A stretch of DNA of 8,147 bases, from NCBI GenBank assembly GCA_030428695.1, contig JAUIEM010000425.1, positions 1-8,147 of the forward strand, given 5' to 3'. The translations under genes and the position numbers were made by a program. This stretch comes from a bacterium (GTDB lineage: Bacteria; Planctomycetota; J058; JAJDCP01). Shown here piece after piece: positions 1 through 5,582 of this stretch (the stretch's first letter is position 1; the number at the start of each line of letters is the position of its first letter). The notes under the pieces are model-generated. The model had not been told where the DNA came from. It made no database searches and was given only the letters and a program-made list of their open reading frames with translations.

Positions 1-2
1 CG

Positions 3-80
3 AGGCCCGCTGACCCCCTCCGCCCCGGCTCCAACGCGGCGGGGCCCGCTGACGCCCTCGGCGCCGGGCCCGATCCGCCG
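3..80 (-). repeat. Two tandem copies of a 39-bp coding repeat
   Basis: On the minus strand, 80-42 and 41-3 encode two 13-residue units (RR-I/V-G-P/A-GAEGVSGP) that differ at only two residues. The DNA copies differ at several synonymous sites, so selection has kept the peptide and this is not a very recent duplication. The array touches the window edge and may be longer. Confidence 0.7.
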
Positions 81-269
81 CGCTCCTCCCAGGCCCCGCA
101 CGTCGGGGGCCGGGCCAGGAGCTTGCTGGCGCGCCTGCAAACCTTGCAGGCCATCGCGCTGCAGGACCTCCATCAGCTCTGACAGGCGGGCGATCTCCGC
201 CATCGCCCGGTTCCATTCCGCAGAACGGATCAGGTCACCGGGCCGGACATGGATTGGTTCGAAGGCCAT
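3..269 (-). CDS. N-terminal part of an unrecognised Gly/Pro-rich repeat protein (runs off left edge)
   Basis: The frame opens at ATG 269-267 on the minus strand, behind a strong Shine-Dalgarno (GGAGGGG, then AAGG before the ATG), and stays open to the edge for 89 codons. The N-terminus reads MAFEPIHVRPGDLIRSAEWN and is followed by a predicted helix (about residues 18-40) rich in Glu, Leu and Met. From about residue 48 the protein becomes Gly/Pro/Ala/Arg-rich and contains two copies of a 13-residue unit, RRIGPGAEGVSGP (64-76) and RRVGAGAEGVSGP (77-89). There is no signal peptide. The 'PGDLI...WN' opening followed by a short helix reminds me of the starts of some fibre-like or tail-associated bacterial proteins, but this is a weak impression and no function is assigned. 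The 39-bp unit may repeat beyond the edge. It is divergent from the zinc-ribbon pair. That it is a real gene rests on the ribosome binding site and the in-frame peptide repeat. Confidence 0.6.
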   Translation of the reverse strand, partial: MAFEPIHVRPGDLIRSAEWNRAMAEIARLSELMEVLQRDGLQGLQARQQAPGPAPDVRGLGGARRIGPGAEGVSGPRRVGAGAEGVSGP

Positions 270-320
270 CCTTCCCCTCCGTGCGTTCGTGCACCTGACT
301 GTTCTCGGGGACAGAAGTTG

Positions 321-344
321 GGAGACCGATTTCTCCGTTTTTTT
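321..344 (+). terminator. Candidate intrinsic terminator or attenuator with no gene upstream on its strand
   Basis: GGAGA (321-325) and TCTCC (332-336) form a 5-bp stem around a 6-nt loop (ccgatt). One G follows and then seven T residues (338-344), the classic layout of a rho-independent terminator read left to right. In so GC-rich a region a T7 run is rare. No plus-strand gene ends before it; the only nearby gene to the left points the other way. It could end a short transcript starting around 270-320, act as an attenuator for the zinc-ribbon operon, or block read-through. The stem is short, so confidence is moderate. Confidence 0.45.
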
Positions 345-470
345 CGCCCGGGTCAGCGCCAGCGCGGACAGGTCCCGATCCACGAGCGGACCGACGCCGC
401 CGAGCGTGGCCCCGCCGCCGGCTGTCTCCGGCCCCGCGGCGCGGTCGATCCCGCCCCCGCCGACCTCCCC

Positions 471-499
471 TTGCGGCCCCGTCCGCCGCCGCCTACGAT
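471..499 (+). promoter_or_regulatory. Candidate sigma70-type promoter of the zinc-ribbon pair
   Basis: A -35-like TTGCGG (471-476) lies exactly 17 bp before a -10-like TACGAT (494-499). The predicted transcription start falls around 505-507, right at the Shine-Dalgarno, so the leader would be very short. The -10 resembles two other candidates in this window (TACGCT at 3576 and TATCCT at 3980). Found by eye and not tested. Confidence 0.35.
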
Positions 500-515
500 C
501 GGACGGAGGGACAGC

Positions 516-1433
516 ATGACCGAGGCGGAGACCCGCTCCTTCGACTGCCAGGCCTGCGGCGCGGCGCTGACCATCGAGGCCTTCGAGCTGACGACGCAGT
601 GCCCGTACTGCGACTCCCCGGCGGTGATCGAGCGTCCGCCGTCCGCCGATCGGCCGGAGCCGCGCTTCGTGCTCGGCTTCCGCCTGGTCCAGGAGAAGGC
701 CCGCGCGGCGGTCAAGCAGTTCATCCGCCGCAAGATCTTCGCCCGCAGCGACTTCCGCAAGGCGCCCATCGACAAGGTGCGCGGGGTGTACCTGCCCGCC
801 TACCTGTATTCGGCGGTCGCCCGCTCGAGCTGGGCGGCGGAGATCGGCGAGAACTACACGGTCACCGAGACCTACACGACCACGAACAGCGAGGGCAAGC
901 GGGTCACCCGCACCCGCACGAAGGTGAAGACCGAGTGGCGCTCGCTGTCCGGCGAGCACGCGACCTACCTCGCCGACGTGCTGGTCACGGCGTCGCGCAG
1001 CATCCCCAACGCCGAGCTCGAGGCGATCGAGCCGTTCGAGCTCGGCACCCTCGGCCGCTACCAGCCCGCGATGATCGCCGGCTGGCCAGCGGAGGACGCC
1101 TCGCTGGGCGTCGACGAGGGCGCCGACCAGGCGCGCTCCGAGGCGATGGACCTGCTCGGGGGGAAGCTCGCCGCCTTCATGCCGGGAGACAGCCACCGCG
1201 GGCTGCGCTACACGACCGACTTCAGCGACGAGGTCTGCGATCTCGCGCTGCTGCCGGTCTGGGTGTTCGCGGTGCGCTACGCCGCCGATCAGCCCCCGGT
1301 GCGGCTGTTGGTCAACGGTCAGACCGGGCGGACCTGGGGGAAGGTGCCGCTGTCGTGGCGGAAGATCCTGCTGACGGTGCTCGGGGTGATCGGGCTCGGC
1401 GTCGGGATCTTCTTTCTGGTGCAGGGGATGTGA
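516..1433 (+). CDS. Zinc-ribbon (TFIIB-type) membrane-anchored protein, first of a paralogous pair
   Basis: This 305-residue protein opens with a four-Cys zinc ribbon (C11-x2-C14 and C29-x2-C32). A middle domain follows: an aromatic segment near 91-99 (VYLPAYLYS), a Thr/Lys/Arg-rich stretch (113-140) that looks like an exposed beta hairpin, and a region at 150-192 (YLADVLVTASRSIP, then a Pro-Phe-Glu-Leu and Gly-Trp block). The C-terminus has a beta segment (PVRLLVNGQTG, 260-271) and one hydrophobic helix (284-302), consistent with a tail-anchored protein whose ribbon faces the cytoplasm. Proteins of this layout are common in bacteria and are often called TFIIB-type zinc-ribbon proteins or, wrongly, PriA-like; their function is not known to me. 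ATG 516 was chosen because GGAGGG (505-510) sits 5 nt upstream and the ribbon starts 10 residues later. The frame is open back to 249, but that stretch is low-complexity. The stop overlaps the next start (TGATG), so the two are probably coupled. Confidence 0.85.
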   Translation: MTEAETRSFDCQACGAALTIEAFELTTQCPYCDSPAVIERPPSADRPEPRFVLGFRLVQEKARAAVKQFIRRKIFARSDFRKAPIDKVRGVYLPAYLYSAVARSSWAAEIGENYTVTETYTTTNSEGKRVTRTRTKVKTEWRSLSGEHATYLADVLVTASRSIPNAELEAIEPFELGTLGRYQPAMIAGWPAEDASLGVDEGADQARSEAMDLLGGKLAAFMPGDSHRGLRYTTDFSDEVCDLALLPVWVFAVRYAADQPPVRLLVNGQTGRTWGKVPLSWRKILLTVLGVIGLGVGIFFLVQGM

Positions 1434-2407
1434 TGGAAGAGCGGGGCGGAAGCTGCGAACGCTGCGCGAGCGCCCTCGAGCGCGGCGACCTGCGCTGCGC
1501 GGTGTGCGGCCAGGCGACGCCGGCGCCGACCCGGGCGACCCGGGCCGAGGCGCTGCGGATCCTGCGCTGCGAGGGCTGCTCCGCGGCGGTCAGCTACGAC
1601 ATCGAGGAGGGAGCCCCGCGCTGCGCCTTCTGCGACTCGGTGATGCGGGTCGAGACGGTCGAGGATCCCCAGGAGCAGACCGAGGCCTGGCTGCCCTTCC
1701 GGGTCGACGGGGCCACGGCCCGGCAGGCGCTGCAGGGTTGGCTGGCGACGCGCGGCTTCTTCTACGCTCCCGAGTCCCTCAAGCGCGAGGCCCGCTTCGA
1801 GTCGCTGCAGCCGATCTGGTGGGTCGGCTGGCTGTTCGAGGCCAGCGCCGAGATCTACTGGACGGCCGATTCCAACGCCGGCGCGCGGCGCTCGGCCTGG
1901 GCTCCCCACTCCGGCTGCACCTCGATGCTGTTCGAGAACCTCGTCGTCTCGGCCTCGCGGGGGCTGAGCGACCGGGAGACCGACGCGCTGCTCCGTTCCT
2001 ACGCCCCCGGCTCCGCGGAACCGGCACCGGGCGGCCTGGACGCGGGCGTCGAGCCGATCGTCGAGTGCTTCGAGGTGCAGCGCTCGGTCGCGCGCCGGCG
2101 GGTCGCCGAGGCGATCCGGGCGACCGCGGCGGCCCGGATCGCCGACGGCCACGTGCCCGGTTCGCGGGTGCGCAAGGTCGGCGTCTCGGTGTTGCCGCGC
2201 AGCCTGAAGACCCGCCGCCTCGGCTTCCCGGCGCACATCCTCGCCTACCGCTACCGCAAGCGGCTGTACCGGGTCGTGGTGTCCGGCCAGGACCCCGCGG
2301 TCGTGTACGGCCGCGCGCCGCTGTCGCTGCTGCGGGTGTTCGCGGTGGTCGGCGGGGTCGTCGCCCTGATCGGGCTGATCGTCCTGGTCGTGCGCCTCGC
2401 GGGCTGA
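1433..2407 (+). CDS. Double zinc-ribbon membrane-anchored protein, second of a paralogous pair
   Basis: This 324-residue protein starts at ATG 1433-1435, sharing one base with the upstream stop, with an AGGGG sequence just before it. It carries two zinc-binding Cys clusters: C8/C11 with C22/C25, and C46/C49 with C64/C67. The second ribbon matches the single ribbon of the upstream protein in spacing and in its C-x-F/Y-C-D-S ending. The body repeats the neighbour's plan: an aromatic block (QPIWWVGWLFEASAEIYW, 126-143), a LVVSASRGLSD segment (170-180) matching the neighbour's VLVTASRSIP, and a C-terminal FPAHILAYRYRKRLYRVVVS block (265-284). One hydrophobic helix follows (299-321). The two are therefore divergent tandem duplicates, this one having gained or kept an extra ribbon. 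They may form a heteromeric membrane complex. The molecular function is unknown; a role in protein or nucleic-acid binding is only a guess from the ribbons. Confidence 0.85.
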   Translation: MEERGGSCERCASALERGDLRCAVCGQATPAPTRATRAEALRILRCEGCSAAVSYDIEEGAPRCAFCDSVMRVETVEDPQEQTEAWLPFRVDGATARQALQGWLATRGFFYAPESLKREARFESLQPIWWVGWLFEASAEIYWTADSNAGARRSAWAPHSGCTSMLFENLVVSASRGLSDRETDALLRSYAPGSAEPAPGGLDAGVEPIVECFEVQRSVARRRVAEAIRATAAARIADGHVPGSRVRKVGVSVLPRSLKTRRLGFPAHILAYRYRKRLYRVVVSGQDPAVVYGRAPLSLLRVFAVVGGVVALIGLIVLVVRLAG

Positions 2408-2425
2408 GCTACGGCAGCCCGAGGC
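2394..2425. terminator. Hairpin shared by two convergent stop codons, possible bidirectional terminator
   Basis: GCCTC (2394-2398) pairs with GAGGC (2421-2425), and GGGCTG (2401-2406) pairs with CAGCCC (2415-2420). The result is an 11-bp stem with one 2-nt bulge and an 8-nt loop. It spans the plus-strand TGA (2405-2407) and the minus-strand TAG (2411-2409). There is no T run on either side, so it is not a textbook intrinsic terminator, but it is the only structure available to separate the two converging genes. Confidence 0.4.
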
Positions 2426-3452
2426 CGAGCCGCAACAGCTCGGCGAGCGACATCTCCCGGTCCGGGGTGTCCCCGAAGCGGGTGATCACCAGGCCGTCGT
2501 CCGGCAGCACGACCAGCAGCTGGCCCTTCGCGCCGGCCGCGACGTACCCGCGCACGGCGCTGCCGTCCTCACGCAGGGGCGCCTCGAGCTGCTTGGACAG
2601 GGCGCGGTTGATCAGGTTCATGCCCCGCAGCCGCTGGCGGGGGTGGTAGAGCAGCCACCAGGTCAGCCCGTAGGCGGGGTTGTGGCGCGACGGCGCGAAG
2701 CACTCCTCGAGGCGCTCCGGGGGCAGCAGTGCGGTCTCCCCGTCGAGGGGCACGCCGTCGCGCAGCACGCACAGCCCGAAGCGGGACCAGTCCCGCGCGG
2801 TCAGCTCGGCGTAGCCGGCGAGGTCGATGTTCCCGGCCTGGTCCTGGTGGAACAGCGAGGAGTCGAGCCCGAGCGGGCCGAGCAGCACCTCGTCGTACCA
2901 GGCGGCGAGCGAGGGCGCGCGGTCGGCCTCGCGGAGCTTGCGCTGCAGGAAGCTGCCGAAGGCGAGGTAGTGGGCCGGCCCGTAGGCGAACTGGCCGCCG
3001 GGCTTGCCGACCAGGCGGGTGGCGAGCACCGCCTGGTAGGTGTCCGCGGCGCGACGCCCACCCTGTCCGGGCGCGATGTTCCGGGGCGCGGGCTGCAGGC
3101 CGCTGGACAGCGAGAGGAGATCGCGCACGGTGATCGCGGCGCGGTCGTCCTCGGCCCACTCCACCAGGGTCTCCGAGACGACTTCATCGAGCGCGATCAG
3201 CCCCTCCTCCACCGCGCACATCGCGGCGACGCCGGTGAAGGACTTCGTGCCGCTGGCGAGCATGTGGGGCGTGTCGGCATCCCAGCCGGTCTCGTAGCGT
3301 TCGAACAGGATCGTCCCGTCCCTGTCGCGGACGAGCAGCGCGTGGCCCTGGTGGCCCGCGGAGTAGTCCGCCGCCGCCTCCCAGGGGTTCTCGTGGGCGG
3401 TCTCCTGGGCGGCAGCCAGGGTGGTGAGCAGGATTGCCAGAAGCGGTCGCAT
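2409..3452 (-). CDS. Secreted serine hydrolase of the beta-lactamase/esterase family (COG1680-like)
   Basis: This 347-residue protein begins with a signal peptide (MRPLLAILLTTLAAAQ, likely cut near residues 15-16), so it should act outside the cytoplasm. The S-x-x-K nucleophile motif is S67-G-T-K70, within LASGTKSFTG. The second motif, usually Y-x-N, is Y157-G-P159, within FAYGPAHYLAFG, so the Tyr is kept but the Asn is replaced by Pro. A third-motif region, GAKGQ (307-311), lies in the strand before a VVLPDDGLVITRFGD segment, as in class C beta-lactamase-like esterases and D-aminopeptidases. The length is normal for the family. The substrate cannot be told; esterase or peptidase activity is more likely than antibiotic resistance given the non-lactamase second and third motifs. 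ATG 3452 follows GGAGGG by 4 nt and begins the signal peptide. The frame stays open far upstream, but that is only antisense to other genes. Confidence 0.88.
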   Translation of the reverse strand: MRPLLAILLTTLAAAQETAHENPWEAAADYSAGHQGHALLVRDRDGTILFERYETGWDADTPHMLASGTKSFTGVAAMCAVEEGLIALDEVVSETLVEWAEDDRAAITVRDLLSLSSGLQPAPRNIAPGQGGRRAADTYQAVLATRLVGKPGGQFAYGPAHYLAFGSFLQRKLREADRAPSLAAWYDEVLLGPLGLDSSLFHQDQAGNIDLAGYAELTARDWSRFGLCVLRDGVPLDGETALLPPERLEECFAPSRHNPAYGLTWWLLYHPRQRLRGMNLINRALSKQLEAPLREDGSAVRGYVAAGAKGQLLVVLPDDGLVITRFGDTPDREMSLAELLRLGLGLP

Positions 3453-3533
3453 CGTCTCCCTCCGAGCCCCTCGCGGAGCTCCGTGGCCTCCCTTTCCCGC
3501 TTGATTGATTGGGGGAATCTCCGCAGGGATTTC

Positions 3534-3539
3534 AGTGTA
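3534..3539 (-). promoter_or_regulatory. Possible -10 element of the serine-hydrolase gene
   Basis: Read on the minus strand, the sequence is CGCTACACTG, giving TACACT (four of six matches to TATAAT) about 80 nt before the start codon. No convincing -35 lies at the usual distance. It sits back to back with the candidate promoter of the downstream plus-strand gene. Confidence 0.2.
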
Positions 3540-3572
3540 GCGAAACTCGACGTCGCCGGCCTCCCCGCCCTG

Positions 3573-3581
3573 TGCTACGCT
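3573..3581 (+). promoter_or_regulatory. Possible extended -10 promoter of the DUF6616-like gene
   Basis: TGCTACGCT combines a TG dinucleotide one base before a TACGCT hexamer, an extended -10 pattern. It lies 21 nt before the ATG, with the Shine-Dalgarno in between. There is no clear -35, which extended -10 promoters can do without. Confidence 0.3.
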
Positions 3582-3602
3582 CGTGGTCGAGGAGGAACCG
3601 CC

Positions 3603-3938
3603 ATGCACATCTACGTCGAGCTGTGGAAGGCCCGGCCGGCCTGGACCGCGCTCTCCGCCGAGGAACGCGGCGCCTACATGCAGAAGGTCGGGGTCGCCAT
3701 CGGCGAGCTCGCGAAGGCCGGGATCGAGAGCCTGTACTGGGCAGTGACGGACGACGACACGCCACACGACGCCGGCTACCGCTACCTCGCCGTCTGGAAG
3801 ATGCCGGACGCCGCCGCCGCGCGCCACTTCGAGGAGGTCGTCGAGAGCGCCGGCTGGCACACCTGGTTCGAGCAGCTCAACGCCCGCGGCAGCGCGCTCT
3901 CCGCCGACCAGGCGATCGGGCACATGCTCGGCGGCTGA
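3603..3938 (+). CDS. Small DUF6616-like conserved protein
   Basis: A 111-residue soluble protein with no signal or membrane segment. It starts at ATG 3603 behind a very strong Shine-Dalgarno (GAGGAGG, 3589-3595). Its features are an N-terminal strand with MHIYVELWKARPAW (1-14), a helix with LSAEERGAYMQKVG (17-30), a DDDTPHDAGYRYLAVWKMPD block (about 50-69) and AGWHTWFEQLNARG (81-94). These blocks match my memory of the family annotated as DUF6616 in bacterial genomes, whose function is unknown. The alternating strand/helix pattern and size suggest a small ferredoxin-like (dimeric alpha-beta barrel) fold, as in many monooxygenase-like or stress-related small proteins; this is inference. It is 75 bp from the next gene, which has its own candidate promoter, so co-transcription is not required. 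Confidence 0.8.
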   Translation: MHIYVELWKARPAWTALSAEERGAYMQKVGVAIGELAKAGIESLYWAVTDDDTPHDAGYRYLAVWKMPDAAAARHFEEVVESAGWHTWFEQLNARGSALSADQAIGHMLGG

Positions 3939-3957
3939 GCTCCGCGCCGCTTCCCAC

Positions 3958-3985
3958 TCGACGCCGCGCACCGAGCGGGTATCCT
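3958..3985 (+). promoter_or_regulatory. Candidate sigma70-type promoter of the cNMP-fold/DUF4388 gene
   Basis: A -35-like TCGACG (3958-3963, four of six matches to TTGACA) is separated by 16 bp from TATCCT (3980-3985, also four of six matches to TATAAT). The start codon lies 28 nt further on, with the Shine-Dalgarno AAGGAG at 4002-4007. This is the best-spaced promoter candidate in the window after the one at 471-499. Confidence 0.35.
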
Positions 3986-4013
3986 GGAGTCTCCGGCCTG
4001 CAAGGAGACCGTG

Positions 4014-5456
4014 ATGCCCGCTCCCAAGCGTCCCCAGGTGTTCGTGGCGGAAGTCCAGCGCGAGGGCTCCTGCCCGTTGCGGCTGCGCAGCGGCGACCGC
4101 CTCAGCCTGACCGGCGCGCTGCTGCGCACCGACGGCTGCCGCCCCTGCGCCTATGCGATCTGCGACCTGGTGCCGGCCGCCCGCGCCCTCGAGCAGGCCC
4201 TGGCGAACGGAGAGAAGGCGGAGCCGGCGACGGTGACCTGCAGCTCCTGCGCCGACCCGGAGCACGCGGTCGCGTTCAGCCTGCGGCCGGTCGTCTCTGC
4301 GCGCTCGACCCACAAGCTGCGCCCCGACCAGCTGCGCGCGGTCGCGGAGCTCAAGCGCTTCGAGCTGCTCAAGCCGCTGCCGGACGCGACGCTCCTGCGC
4401 ATCGCCGTGCGCATGCGTCCGGTGACCCTGATCGCGGGCAAGGAGATCCTGCGCCAGGGTGAGCGCGGCCGCAGCCTGTTCCTGATCAAGCGCGGCGAGG
4501 TCAGCGTGCAGCGCGCCCAGGAAGGCGCCAGCCAGCAGCTCGCCCGGCTCGGTCCCGGCGACTGCTTCGGGGAGATGGCGCTCCTGACCGGCGCGCCGGT
4601 CTCCGCGACGATCCGCTCGGCGACGTCCGTCGAGCTCCTGATCCTCAGCCAGCGCGACTTCCAGGCCCTGCTCGCCGCCAACCCCGGCATGCACAGCTAC
4701 TTCACCCGCCTGGTCGCCGCGCGCATCGCCCAGGCCGAGGCGCTGCCTCCCGCCGCGCCCGCGCCCGCCGGCGAGATCGCCGACCTGCCGGTCGCCGACC
4801 TGCTCCAGTCGCTGCAGCGCGACAAGAGCGGCGGCCGCCTGATCCTGACCCGCGGCGATGCCCGCCTGACGGTCGACTTCGTCGCCGGCCAGCCGGTGCA
4901 CGTGGTCGGCGCCGGGGGCCTCGACGAGGTCCCGGAGGAGGCGCTGTACGAGGTGCTGCACTGGAAGGCCGGCACCTACGAGCTCGACCCCGCGGCGGAG
5001 ATCGTCGGGCGCAGCTTCTTCAAGGACCTGACGGCGCTCCTGATCGAGGCGATCCGCCAGGAGGACGAGGGCTACGAGGAGGGAGCGGCCGACGAGGACG
5101 AGTACTACCCGCCGACCCCCCTGCCGGCGGGCACCGTGGACGGACCGAGCGAGCGCGGGAGCTACGCGAACGCCAAGGAGCTCAAGGCGGTGATGCAGCG
5201 CAAGCAGGCCGCCAAGGCCGATGGCCGCCTCAAGGTGCGCGGGCGGCTCGGTCTCGAGACCCGCATCGGCACCATCTGGCTCAGCGACGGTCGCATCGTC
5301 GGCGCCCGGCTCGACGAGCTCGACGGGCACAAGGCCCTGCGGGTGATCGCCCGCATCAAGAGCGGCGAGTGGGCCTTCGGCTCCGGCGAGCTGCCCGACG
5401 ACGCGCGCGCGATCGGGCGCTTCGGGGTCGACGAGATGTTCGGCGGCGAACGCTGA
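4014..5456 (+). CDS. Three-part regulator: TIGR04076-like Cys domain, cNMP-binding fold, DUF4388/PATAN-like modules
   Basis: A 480-residue soluble protein. ATG 4014 was preferred over the adjoining GTG 4011 because AAGGAG then lies 6 nt upstream. Residues 9-93 form a Cys-rich domain (C20, C42-R-P-C45, C50, C76-S-S-C79) resembling TIGR04076 proteins, which may bind metal. Residues 111-240 are a cyclic-nucleotide-binding fold with GDCFGEMALLTG (182-193), but the usual phosphate-binding Arg (P-R-x-A-T) is V196 in APVSATI. Residues 253-350 match a DUF4388 (PATAN) domain: GEIADLPVADLLQSLQ, then a strand-rich part and the EALYEVLHWKAGTYEL block. An acidic linker (350-364) leads to a weaker second module (385-476) with IGTIWLSDGRIVGARLDELDG and ALRVIARIKSGEWAF. 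There is no helix-turn-helix, so it is not a CRP-type transcription factor; signalling through protein contacts is more likely. The ECF sigma operon follows 126 bp later. Confidence 0.85.
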   Translation: MPAPKRPQVFVAEVQREGSCPLRLRSGDRLSLTGALLRTDGCRPCAYAICDLVPAARALEQALANGEKAEPATVTCSSCADPEHAVAFSLRPVVSARSTHKLRPDQLRAVAELKRFELLKPLPDATLLRIAVRMRPVTLIAGKEILRQGERGRSLFLIKRGEVSVQRAQEGASQQLARLGPGDCFGEMALLTGAPVSATIRSATSVELLILSQRDFQALLAANPGMHSYFTRLVAARIAQAEALPPAAPAPAGEIADLPVADLLQSLQRDKSGGRLILTRGDARLTVDFVAGQPVHVVGAGGLDEVPEEALYEVLHWKAGTYELDPAAEIVGRSFFKDLTALLIEAIRQEDEGYEEGAADEDEYYPPTPLPAGTVDGPSERGSYANAKELKAVMQRKQAAKADGRLKVRGRLGLETRIGTIWLSDGRIVGARLDELDGHKALRVIARIKSGEWAFGSGELPDDARAIGRFGVDEMFGGER

Positions 5457-5545
5457 GCCCGCCGTGTCTGGCAGCGTGTTCCGAAGCCCCTTCCCGCCAA
5501 GGACTTCGAGGAAATCGCCTTTTTCTTTGCAGGGTCTGCCCTCCC

Positions 5546-5559
5546 CCGGCGTACACCGG
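5546..5559. promoter_or_regulatory. Near-palindrome just upstream of the sigma-factor gene
   Basis: CCGG-c-GTAC-a-CCGG is a 14-bp palindrome with one mismatched pair, centred about 30 nt before the TTG start and inside the only gap before the sigma gene. It could be an operator. Palindromes of CCGG and GTAC are cheap in GC-rich DNA, so the claim is weak. A GGAAAT/GTCT pair (5510-5515 and 5534-5537, 18-bp spacer) loosely resembles an ECF promoter but is not convincing. Confidence 0.2.
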
Positions 5560-5582
5560 ATGAAGCCTGGGGGAGGTCTGCC

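Noticed and set aside
249..515. N-terminal extension of the first zinc-ribbon protein to ATG 249.
   Set aside because: The extra 89 residues are low-complexity, no ribosome binding site precedes ATG 249, and the extension would cross the terminator-like hairpin and the candidate promoter. ATG 516 has a good Shine-Dalgarno.
599..1432. Upstream extension of the second zinc-ribbon frame to ATG 599.
   Set aside because: It only reads the first zinc-ribbon gene in the wrong frame. The overlap start at 1433 has a ribosome binding site and begins the Cys clusters.
516..2407. PriA-like helicase or primosomal annotation for the zinc-ribbon proteins.
   Set aside because: Neither protein has Walker or helicase motifs. 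Such labels arise from the short Cys ribbon alone.
2409..3452. Antibiotic-resistance beta-lactamase.
   Set aside because: The S-x-x-K motif is shared by many esterases and peptidases. The Y-x-N and K-T-G motifs typical of class C enzymes are not intact.
4344..4733. CRP/FNR-type transcription factor.
   Set aside because: Only the cNMP-binding fold is present. The C-terminus holds DUF4388-like modules and no helix-turn-helix.
5450..5477. ACGCTG/CAGCGT hairpin across the stop codon of the cNMP-fold gene, and a T-rich stretch at 5519-5527.
   Set aside because: The stem is only 6 bp with a 16-nt loop, and the T-rich stretch is too far away to make an intrinsic terminator.
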